Positions 39,201 to 51,200 of a DNA stretch of 64,000 nt are shown here, piece after piece; within the stretch, counting starts at the first letter, position 1; every line of letters starts with the position of its first letter. The notes beneath the pieces are model-generated. The model was not told the origin of the DNA. It saw nothing but the letters and a program-made list of their open reading frames with translations, and searched no databases. Made by a program: the position numbers and the translations under genes. Source of the DNA: Budorcas taxicolor (taxonomy: Eukaryota > Chordata > Mammalia > Artiodactyla > Bovidae); assembly GCF_023091745.1 (NCBI RefSeq), contig NC_068922.1:81315533-81379532 (forward strand). Direction: 5' to 3'.

Positions 39201-42200
39201 TACGTATTTATTTCTCTTTGCCTGTGCTGGGTCTCCGTTGCTGCCCCCGGCTTCTCTCCGTTGCTGCCCCCGGCTTCTCTCCAGTCGCGGCGAGCAGGGC
39301 CTGCTCTCAGTTGCTGGCCAGGACTTCTTACTGCGGTGGCTTCTCTTGTTGTGGCTCGTGAGCTTCAGCTGCTGTGGGACGTGGGCTCAGAGGCTTGGCT
39401 CCTGGGCTCCAGATCACAGGCTCAACAGTTGTGACGCACGGGCTTAGTTGCTCCGAGGCACGTGAGATCTTCAGGGACTGATCTCCTGCATCGGCAGGGG
39501 GATTCTTTACCACTGAGCCATCAAGGGAGCCCCATCTATGTCTATTTTGCCCCAAGCCCTGCCTTTATTTTTACCTTGAAAACATGCAGTGTGTGAGAGA
39601 GAAAGGATCTGACATTTACAAACATATCTTCTTTATTTGGCGCTTTGTAAACATTATCTGACTTTAAGTAGTCCCAAGCGGTCAGTATGCTGATCTTCAC
39701 TTACACAGCAAGAAACAAAGTTCAGAGAGCTGGAGTCACTTGTTTAGGATGATAAAACCAGAAAATGATGGAAATGGTTCCAAAAGCCAGTTTTCCCCCC
39801 TTTCATGATGATTTGAAGGATCAGAAACATTTTTTGGTAACTGTGTGAGCTTCTTTCTCTTCTACCAGAACTTTCTCTCTAGATGAGATCTTCAGATTTG
39901 ACCACTAATTTTTACTTATCTTCTTCTCACACTGAAGCTTACCTGAGCACAGAAAAATGTCCCTAAAATGGATTGTGGGTTTTCTGGAAGCTCCTGATTG
40001 TTGGAAAATCATAGAACATTCAGAAGCAATGGCCAGTAGTGTAGCTGCCTTGGAACCACACCCCTTCTTCCCAAGACCACGCGGGTACTGTTTAATCCTA
40101 TGGAAAGGCAAAGAATTAAATGACATTTTAAGCAGACTGCCTTCAACCTGACCCACAAAAGTTTCAAGAGTCAATATACTGTGTACACTGAGCTGAAAAG
40201 CCCTCCCTCCATGTGAGAACAGCACTGCTGGCTTGCCAGGCTCTCTCTGCTGCCCGGGGCATTGGAAGGAGACTGGTTTGTGCGCTGGTTTCCTGTGTTG
40301 GGAAAGCTCTTGGCCATTGACGGCTCACTGTTTTCCAGAGGAAGCTGAGAGCTGAGTGCAGGCGAGGCTGAGATGCGGAAGGGACGCCTCCGGACAGTGA
40401 GGTTTCCATGATCTTCATCACGGCTCCACTCGTCCCGATCCTGCTCATGTTTCAGGAGTTGGCTTTTTAAGTATTGTCTGTTCCGAAAGATATGGCTGTC
40501 TCTTACTTTAAAGCTATACTACCCAGCAAAACACTCCTTATGTTGGGAATTAGTCCAGTGGACCATTTCTCAAAGTAATCTGCATACTGTTTCCACAATT
40601 CTTGACCTGTCCGTGTACATCTGTATTTACTTGATATTTTCCTTTAAGTTGACTATCTTTTCATTTAAACAAATGTATTTTAAAAGAAAACAGCTTGACA
40701 TGAACGTCATATCAATGTCCTCCCTGTAACCAGAAGAACGTGTTAAAACCACTGCAATGCGTAATGGTGCTCATTAAATTCTAATTATTTTTAAGTCTTT
40801 GTTAAAAAGAGAGATCATCAAGTGTAAACACAGTAAAAAATGCTTCTTAAAACCAGGAAGAGATCTTATAGTTAATGTCACCAGAGGAAATGGAGTAGAA
40901 TGGAAAGAAGATAACTCTGCATTACATGATGGATTAAATGTTTAGAGCTGTCTCCAGGAGCCATCTAAAACCAACTTGCACTTTCCTGTACATTTGCACA
41001 CTAGCTTATGGGCCTAACCTTCAAGCTGGGGAAAGCTGAAATATCTGGTAAGAAGAAGGACCCCAGATTGGGTAATGAGACACCAGGTTCTTGTTGCCCT
41101 TTAGGGTCTGACACATGTACGGCAACCTGCTCAGAACCCAAGTCCTGAGCGTCTTGGACTGTGGAGTCAGGTTCAAATTCACTGTTATAGCTGTGCAACC
41201 TTGGGCAAGTCAACCACGTCTCTCTCAGCCTCAGTTCACACACCAAAAGCGGGCGCTTGGATGGTTGTTCTGAGGAATACACACAATACAGCCTGTGAAG
41301 GGAGAGTCGTGCCTGAGGCAGAGCTGAGACTCATCTACATCTGGGGGCTGGGGTCCGGCCACCGGGCAGCTCCTCCCAGGGCAGATGTCAGGACCTTCCT
41401 TTCCACGGGCGTCAGAGACACCGCGAGGTGTATGTAGGAGGGTAAGAACAACTTGAACTATGTTGCAATGAGGTTCAGGTGTCTACAGTCTTTTCTAGAA
41501 GTGAGGGGGTACGGGAGGAGCAGAAATAAAAATTTTAAGAACTGGGAAGAGATCTCATCCATGGAAGTAAGGACTCTGGGGAGCCAGCATCCTGCAAGGG
41601 TCGTTTTGGGGAGGATGCTGGTGGTTGGAGAGCCCCTTATCCAACCCAGCTTAGCTGCCCTCGAGCTGGGTGTGCCCTGGGGCAAAGAGGGCTGCATGGG
41701 TGCCAAGGGTGTCTCTCTGCCCCGAGCAGCTGCTCCCGGAGCTGAGCTTCCCAAAGAGAGTTTTCTCCACCGCCTCTCGAGTGGCAGGGGAGCGGCGGCA
41801 GGCTCCGAGGACATCAGCAAAGCGTCGGGTCAGGTGGCGGGGACCTCCTCCTCGGTGGCTCTGGGGGCGGAGGTGTGGTTTGTGAGTGATCGCAGGAGGA
41901 GCACAGAGAGGCCTCAACCGAGCCACGATCACCTTTCTCACAGTCCGAGAACTACCCGGACGGGGTGAGTCGGCGTGTGCACTGGCGTGCTTCAGTGTGT
42001 GGAAATGGCCAGCGCGAAGGCGAGGGGTGTGGCGCGCCTAGCACAGCGCCGGCACGGAGCACGCGCTCGATGAGTGGAAGGGACTCTCGCGCATGCTGGG
42101 GGGAAGGGGCATCACCTAGGCCTACCTGACCTACTTCAGGCTTTTCTTAGGGAATCTCCCTACACTGTTGATGGGAATGTATACTGGTGCAGCCACTATG

Positions 42201-45200
42201 GAAAAGGGTGTGGAGCTTCCTCAAAAACTAAAAACAGGGCTGTTAGATGATCCAGGAATCCCGCTCCTGGGCATATATGCAGACAAAATTCTAATTCAAA
42301 AAGATATATGCTCCCTAATTCACAGAAGCACTATTCACAATAGTCAAGACATGGAAGAAATCTAAACGTCCATCAACAGATGAATGGATAAAGACGATGC
42401 AGTGTACACACACTCACGCACACACTCACACGCACACGCACACACTCACACGCACACTCACACATGCACACACACACACGACACGCACTCACACACACAC
42501 ACTCACACATGCACTCACACACACGCACACACACTCACACGACACACACACGCACTCACATGACACACACGACACACATGCACACAACACGCACACACAC
42601 TCACACAACACACACATGCACACACATGCGCGCGCACACACACAACACACACGCACATACACTCACACACTCACATACACACACACACTCACACACACAC
42701 GCTGAAATGCCACTCAGTCATAAGACGAATGAAATATTGCCATCTGCAACCAGACAGATGGACCTAGAGATTATCACGCTAAGAGAAGTGAGTCAGACAA
42801 AGGGAAACGTCATATGATATCCCTTATATGCGGAATCCAAAATATGACACAGATGAATTTATCAGTGAAACAGAAACAGACTCACAGACACAGAGGAGAA
42901 ATTGTGGTTGCCAAGAGGGAGAAGGGGTGCGGAGGGACGCATGAGAAGTTTGGGGTCAGCAGATGGAGACTATCACACAGAGAAAAGCTAAGCAATGAGG
43001 TCCTCCGTGTAGCACAGGGGACTGTACTCTATATCCTGTGACGAACTGTATCGGGAAAGAATATGGTAAAGAACGTATGACGTGAAAGTGAAACTGTTAG
43101 TCGCTCAGCTGCATCCAACTCCTTGCAACCCCATGGGAGCCCACCAGGCTCCTCGGTCCATGGGATTCTCCAGGCAAGAATACTGGAGTGGGGAGCCATG
43201 CCCTTCCCCAGGGGATCTTTCTGACCCAGGGACTGAATCTGGGTCTTCCATATTGTAGGCAGATTCTTTACCATCTGAGACACCAAGGACACATGTCTAA
43301 TTGAGCTACTTTGCCGTTTAGCAGAAATTAACTTTGATAAAATAAATTTTAAATAACTTTTCCTGATTAATATCATGTTGCTTTTAAAATTCCCTTGTGT
43401 CTGGCCCAGACACATGGTTGTTCGTGAATCCCTTTGGAAGAGACATTTCTAACACTGCTCTTGGGTTATATTAAGTTCTAGCACTGGAACAGGTAACCGG
43501 ATGGCATGGCTCTGTTAAAATATGTGATGAGCTGCTCCCATCAGGACAGTGGCACGGTGAACTTCATTAAACAAAAAGCCCAGGACGTCCTAACTTCAGC
43601 CCACTGTGCCAGTATTTTGAGATCCTTATTGCATATATTTTGGATTTTGCATTAATGAGACCACCCAGCTCATAAACTTGATAAATGTGCTTCACAGTTT
43701 ATTGACCAAGTTACAAATAAAAACTCTGAATAAACAGGCCTGAGGCCAGATTCCAGACGCCACCCCGAAGGCAGCTTCATGCATGTGGTTCTGATCCTCT
43801 AATAAACATTCTTTGTTGGCCTGCTTCTCCCTATCTTGTGAACATGCCTCAGATGCAACTCTATAGAACTGAAGAAACATAGTAATACTAACAAAGATAA
43901 TAATAAAACCCCACATTGTTGGGCTATGTGTTAGGCAGCAGGCTAATATATATATTTTTTACATTAGTATTCCATGTCAGTTTGCAAAACGGAAGCAGAC
44001 CCCCTGTAATTTCTAGGTCTCTGTTCCAATACCTATTAAACTGTAGCTTTTATTCTAAAACCACGCCTCCCTTTGAAGTTTGAGGTGTGTCTCTAATTCT
44101 CCTTCAAAGCTGACATCCTGGAGCTCACATTCAATGTATATCTGTAACCAGCATGGCTTCCGTGCTCAGAACACAATGACAAACTCATCCAACAACTTCT
44201 GCTTTCTCTCCTCCTCTTTCCCACACAGCAAACGCCTGCGAGCTGAGGACTCAGCAGGACCAGATTCCAATCCATCATTTCCATTGCCAGCGAGTACGCT
44301 CTGGTGGCTAATATTTGAGGAAGAGGAGAGACGACTAACTCTTCCACATTGGGAATATGTGCCGGAAGGGAATTCAGACAGGAAGCAGAATCGGAGGGCA
44401 CCACAACTCACATCAAAATGAAGACAGAATGATTCTAGAATGCAAGGTCGATCTCGGCACACCAGCGTCGTCAAGCCTCTCAGTCAGAGGAACACGATAA
44501 GGTGTGATAAGCAAACACACCGAAGGTGGGATTCTCATCCAAACCTCAAAACCAGGAGCGCTTCAATCCTTTTCAACAAACTGGACATCTGACCCTTATC
44601 TAGTGAGTTGCAACTTGTGCAGCTTTGTTAACAACGACAAAAACCCAGTTTGAAAGCTAAAGGATCTGGTTTGGACATTTATATTGCTGAGAATAAGGAT
44701 CTAAACGGCACATGTACTTCTCATATAAACTCAACTTACAAGAGCGCCTCTCCTTTAAAGAGCACTGCAGTTCTTAGAGGAGTGCTTCTTTAAAATGCTG
44801 TCAGGTGGTAGCGCTTCGGCCAGTAGACACCCTGTTGCTACCGGGCCTTCCAGGAGCGCCATCGGGGTCACGCGGCAGCCGTTCCGCATTCACTGACTTC
44901 ACCGCGGAGCTGAAGGAAGACCTTTCCTATCAGGTCTGAATGCTTAAGCCTGTCTTTCGAGTGCTTCCATAGTCATCCAGACCTAGGCCAGCCTTTTCTT
45001 GGTTTATTTATGTATTTTTTTGGCTGCACCATGCAAGCAGGCGGGATCTTAGTTCCCGGACCAGGCATCAAACCCCTGCCCCCGGCACTGGGAGTGTGGA
45101 GTCTTAGCCACCGGCCCACCAAGGAAGTCCCTACGCTGGGCTGTCTAACCGAATCCCAGTGGACTCTGGGATTCGCTTTGTGAGCAAATAAGCCATACGA

Positions 45201-48200
45201 GCCAGAGGGATGTTTAAATTCTCTTAGTCTACTTTGACCTACCCTGGCTGCCCCCTTGTCTCAACACCCGTGGCACTGGTAACCTGCACCCCCACGGATT
45301 AATATTAGACTCCACACTTGACTGTTTGGGAATGAAGCTGTCACTCCTCAAATGCCAGCCACTTTGTACCCACTGTCCAACTCCTCTCCCAGGTCATGAA
45401 AGGTAGGAATCATTTCCTGTTTTCAGAGTTGAGGAAAGTGAGGCTTAAGAGGGTTTAAATTCTTCGCTCACGTTCAAATAGTCACTGTCAGAGCTGAGAT
45501 TTGATTCTGTGTCTCTTTGGCTTCAGAGCTCACATTGCTTTTCTACTTCATCATTTGTCTCCTCCAAAGGAAAGTAGGAAAAGAGCCATTTTGAAGATAC
45601 TCCAAATAAATGCATCATTTACCAACCGCATACAGGCACACACACATACAGGCATGCATGTATTCATACATGTGCTGTCCCTCCAAGTGGATTTCAAGCC
45701 TTTCGACGGCAGCAGATGAGTCTGATATTCCCTTTGCACCGCACGGGCCGTGAGCTCCAGAAGTGGCACTTGGACACTTAGTTTGTAACCAGTGATGTCA
45801 CACTTGAGCAAATGAGAGGAGCACTGTCCGCTGAGCACCTGCTACGTCCCGAATGCTCTCCACGTAAATGACGGACTCCCATAACAGCGCCATGAGACGG
45901 ACGTGGTCCCTATGTCACAGGTGAGAAAGTGAATGCTCGGAAGGGTCAGATAATCCGCCTAAAGTTATAGAGTCCCATCTTTCTGATTCTGGCTATTGTG
46001 CCAACTTGCCATCCCCAGGGTTTCTTAAGATCAGCTATTCCGATCTTTTTACTCAGCAAGTGAGGAAAAAGAGACCCAAACAGAGTAAGTGACTTTCGCG
46101 AGGTCACAGAGCAAATAGTATCCCAATTACTCTGAAACGGTGCAGTCAGTCCACAGAACTGGGCTTAAACATCTTTTTGGCAAGCATAACAAAATGTGAA
46201 ATTAATTTTCTCAAAGGTTATTTTTGTTTATAATAAGAACCACTTTAGCAATCAAGACTATAAATCAAAATAATGTATAATTTCATATTGACAGCCTTTA
46301 GGGGAAAATTTCATTTCTGATGTTCCTAATTGCAGACTTAGAGACTTCGAAATTTGTTTGTTTAAAAGCTTCTCAATTAAAAGAAAGCGAGCTTAGAGTT
46401 AGTGAAAATATCAGAATTTTCTAGTGTTTCTCTTTGCTCTCAAAAATTTTACAAGAATGGTTTTATAACCAAATCTTCTTCTAATTTAAAAAAGACAAAG
46501 ACTGCCATTTTGCTCCTACAAGAAATAAGCTCCTCTAAGAGGATGGAAGCTACTGGAGGGCAGTAAGCTCCCCTAAGAGAACGGAAGCTACTGGAGGGCA
46601 GTGATCTGTTCCCTGATATTTTTTCAGTGCCTAGGACCTGCACACACACACACATTAAAAAAAATACTTAGCACCAAGAGAGTGATTAAAACTGCTGTGG
46701 GATGAGGGAACCTCCCCCTCACATCCATACAGATCTGTTTTCTCTGCATGCAAGAAGACAAGACAAGATCAGAGGTGATTTGGTTCAGTTTCTCTCAACT
46801 TCATCGTTTGTATGACCTACTAAAGAAATAAAGCAGATGCCGGTGCAAGAGCCAGTGAGACTGAAATAAATGAGTACCTGAGTGCCAAGTGGTCCTGACT
46901 TTTATTTTCAACGGGAAGAGCTGAAATTTCAAAGAGGAACCGGCGCATCTCTCATAGATGCCAAAGGTCAGGAAAGATAAAGCATGGGCGGTTTTTACGT
47001 TTAGAAGCTTCGCCAGACTGGCTGACACAGAGAAATGTCACAGTGGGCCTGACTCACGCCTCAACCCTCGAGCACGTGGGTGAGATGCAGGCTCCTCGGC
47101 CGCTGCTGTGTGACCCACAGGGCGGGGTTTTACCCATGTTCCTTAGTCCTCACCCATTTCCATGGCACGGGGCTATTACTGTCTGCACTTCTCGGGTGAG
47201 GAAGCCGAGGCTCGTGGAGGTGGACCGGGACTCAGAGTCTGATCTGTACGTCAGTGTGCCTCAAACTTCCATTGTTTGCCAACCTCCTGGGTAGCTTTGG
47301 CCACACTGCACATACCCTTGGGGCTTCCCTGGTGCCTCAGCGGTAAAGAAGCTGCCTCCCAGTGCAGGAGACGCAAGTTCGATCCCTGGGTCGGGAAGAT
47401 CCCCTGGCATCCCACTTCTGTATTCTTGCCTGGGAAATCTCATGGACAGAGGAGCCTGGCGGGCTACAGTCCCTGGGGTCACAAGACTTGGACACGACTG
47501 AACAACACCCCACCTGTGGCAGCTGTGGCCGAGAGCGGCTCCCATCTCCCTGTGAGCGGGGCCGCCTCTGAGGGTCACGACTTCAGCGCCCACGACCTCT
47601 GTGCTCCCCCGCTGCTCCTTGGCAGTGACCGAGCCCAGAGAGTGCTGGAAGCCCGACACAGGACCCCTCGCGTGAGCTCTACTTGGCCCCCGCTCAGCAG
47701 CACCCCCAGCCAGAGGCCCTCCGGCCCTCTCCTCCTGCCGCTCTGCCCCTCCTGGGCCCCGCAGCCTCTCCCCTCCCACACCTCCCCACGCCCTTTATCC
47801 TCCACAGTGGTTTTCCTCCAAGAGACATTCTACATATCAGCTCTGTCTTCATGTCAGCCTCCTGGGGGGCCCCAATTTACTACTATTTACTCAGCACTGT
47901 TAACTGTTCAGTCGCTAAGTCATGTCCATCTCTGTGACCCCACGGCCTGCAGCACGCCAGGCCTCCCTGTCCATCACCACTCCCGGAGCTGGCTCAAACT
48001 CATGTCCATCGAGTCGGTGATGCCATCCAGCCACCTCATCCTCTGTCGTCCCCTTCTCCTCCTGCCCCCAATCTTTCCCAGCACCAGGGTTTTTCTTTCC
48101 AAAGAGTCGGCTCTTCGCATCAGGGGGCCAAAGTACTGGACCTTCAGCATCAGTCCTTCCAATGAATATTCAGGGTTGATTTCCTTATTGGCATTAGTAC

Positions 48201-51200
48201 CATTAACTACATAACTCTTTCTTTGGATAACTTTTTTTTTTTCCCCCAGCTGCAGCCCGTGGCATGTGGGATCCTTGTTCCCTAACCAGGGATTGAACCC
48301 TCACCCCTGCACGGGAAGTGCAGAGTCTTAACCACTGGACACCAGGGAGGGCCTCCTCCTTGGATTACTTTTTTAAACTAAATACATGTAACCTCACCTT
48401 GAGCAAAATATATGTTAAATCTTGAGCTTATTTAATGTGCTAGTTTTATTTTTCCTAATACATTCTGAATAATACATACGATTATTGAAGTAAAAATGTC
48501 TGAATATGAGCCACTTAAATCTATCCCTTGCCACCAGTATATGGATGTAACTTACTCGGAAACTGTTCCCTTCATTATAGTGCTGATAAAATATTTTGTT
48601 AAAGAAAAAAAAGAGAGTGAAATTGATGAGGAAGGAGAATAAAGGTGGATCTGCCGAGTGACATCGCCCAAGGTTTTCACTAAGTATTACTGCTTGTGTT
48701 TCAGGAAGAACCCAGAAGGGAGATTTCTGTACAATGGAAAATCAACAGGAAAAGGTTTCCGAAATCCTGCTGGATTCTGGACAAGAGAAGAAACCGAATA
48801 CCCAGCGGCATCTGTGTTCACCGCCTTCCTGGCACCGTGCACCAAGACGCACGGATGTGCCACTGGAATTGCTCATCTGGCATCTCCAACTCCCCCTCCC
48901 ACAACTCCTTGCTCATCTTTGGCCACATTTAAAGCAGGCAAGGGCTCTGAACATGTGTGGCAGCTGAGGTTTGCTCGGCAGGAGGATCACAGAATAGCTC
49001 TCAGCATCAATCAGTGTGCCCACCTCGCTTCCTTGCTCTGCACCTTCACTCTACAGGGAAAACTCAGACAGCGGTTTGCGTGTTCCCATTGGAGGGCGCG
49101 CTGTGTGCCTGCCCTGGTGGTGAACTGGTTGATGGCTGTGGTTCTCCAACAGGAGAGCGAGGTCTCAGGGCTGCTGCCACCGAGGCTCTGTAGCTGGGGG
49201 AGGAGGGACGGAGCAGCCCAAGGCGGTCCACGGCGCCAGGGCGGGAGGAACCCGAGGACCACCCCCCACCACCCTGCACTAGAAAGAAGACAACCCACAG
49301 AACACCACCGCCCTCTGTCCCGAACCGGAATAATTCCAAGAAGGAAAATTCTACTTGTTCATTTCCTGTTCTTTCCCACAAAACACATGCTTGTAACACG
49401 ACAGACGTTGCATTTTTCTCACGGGGTGAGTTACAAGTCTTCAGCTCAGTGGTGAGTTGAGTCAGCTTGAAGAAGAAACTCCATGCATCATTGAATACCG
49501 TGACTGGCCCACCAGAAACCATTTCTCAAGTCATCCTGGCCCCAGAGACTCTCCAAATCTAGAGACTAGGACTTACCTTTTTCCAGAACAGTTTGCCCAG
49601 AGGCAGAGAGCTGGGGCCCCCTTTTTCCTTGGCACCATCCTTTGCTGTTTCAGTGGGTGTAGAATTCTTGGCGGCCCCCTGGGGCTCCTGGAGCGTAATG
49701 TTGGCTTTGTCTAACTTGAGGTTGGCTGAAGAGGCGGCTGACTTTTCCTCTCCCTATAAAAGTTACAAAAAATGTTAATCATCGCAGGATTTCAAAAGCG
49801 AAAGGGCTTTTCTTTACAAATGTGGGCTGAGGTTATGCATGTTAAGTTTCCCTTTCACAACTTTCTGTATTTTCCAAATATTCCATGTGGTTGTGGATTT
49901 GTGTTAAAATCTTGGGAAAAGTCCAGATACTTCTCTTCTGCAAAAATATATAGAACCATTATGTATCATATGTATGTTAGTAACACATTAGGGCTCAAGG
50001 TGACAGAAAGGGGCACTTGGCTGTTAGAATGTTAGTTTGTGCTGAGGCCACGGGTCTTCTTTAGACTGTGGTCTCTGCAGAAAAGTGTTCTGAACATGCA
50101 TCTCCAACATACTCATGTTTGTTTACACGATAAAGATGTATTGTCTTACTGATCCAAAATTTGCAATGAAAGATGGGTTCTGATACATCTGCTTTAGAAG
50201 AGAAGGGCTGACAGTCTGCTCTCACTCTGCCTGAGAGGTCACTGCAGTCAGTGGTTCCCAACCTCATGGGCCCCAAGCACTGGTTCGTGGAAGACAATTT
50301 TCCTGCAGACTGGGCTTGAGGGAAGGGTTTCGGGATGGTTCCGGTGCGTTACGTTTACTCTGCGCTTCATTTCTGCTGTTATTATATTGTGATATATGAT
50401 GAAATAATTACACAACTCGCTTGTTACTCACTCACAGGGCTCTGATACGTGTCTGCGAATAACTGACCTGTTGCAGTCGCTGGGCAGCCAGACCTCTCTG
50501 CTAAGGATCATGGGTATCCGCAGCTGCTCCCTGCCCAGCTCCCTGGCTCAGCCCCTCCTCGGCCATCGGGCAATAGGCTCTCTCTCACAAGGAGCACCCC
50601 ACCTAGACCCTCGCGGGCTTGGTTCACAGCAGGGCTCTAGCTTCCCCGAGAGCCTCGCGTGGCTGCTGAGCTGAGACGAGGCAGGGCTCAGGCAGCCGTG
50701 CAGGCGACAGGAGCCGCTGTAAGTACACGTGAAGCTTCACTCACCCGCCGCTGCCCGCCTCCTGCTGTGTGGCCCGGTTCTTAACAGGCCACGAACGGGT
50801 CCTGGCCCTCGGCCTGGCGGCTAGGGACCCCTGACTACAGCGATCTGTAGTCTACAGAGATCCAAAGATCTAACATCTATAGACTTTGTGTGAGGCACTC
50901 GGGACAGAGGTTTGGGTCTGATGAGCCATCCACAAGCCCCATGTCTCCACTTGTAGACGCAGCCTCCTCGTCTAAAGTAGATGCCAGTGAGTGGACGGAC
51001 ACTGGCATGGAGCCGCACACTCACTCAGGCCCTGGGCTTCCTGCCTCCCCACCCCCTCCCCAGCCCTCCTCCTCCTCCCCGCACTCTGAGCAGCCAGACC
51101 GTGCAGCGGGGGCCATCGGCCCTCCTCAGCGGGGCAGGGGAAGAGCTGGGAGGCTTACAGTCTCTCTGTGTCTCTACACAAGTGAGCACCATGTGAAACA

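Larger units (their letters stand above)
38273..49576 (-). other. BCAS1: BCAS1 intron, 11.3 kb, the largest found
   Basis: It holds CHR SINEs (39210-39533, 45000-45131, 48226-48352), Bov-tA SINEs (43081-43290, 47319-47507), an L1 tail with a giant CA repeat (42135-43075), MIR pieces at 45-47 kb, a BovB tail (47900-48187), a CpG island (41700-42100) and a 38-base tandem duplication (46527-46602). A plus-strand frame open from 48658 to 49455 has no recognised relative. The rest, such as 39790-41150 and 43300-44990, is unrecognised. Confidence 0.85.

Noticed and set aside
41453..41968. 171-codon plus-strand frame as a protein gene
   Set aside because: No recognised domain, and GC richness explains the lack of stops. 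Kept only as part of a possible antisense first exon.
42397..42817. Frames rich in His and Thr
   Set aside because: Translation of the CA microsatellite, not a repeat protein.
47276..48214. Plus-strand frame of 312 codons, the longest in the window
   Set aside because: It runs through a sense Bov-tA SINE at its start and an antisense BovB tail at its end, so much of the translation is transposon sequence.
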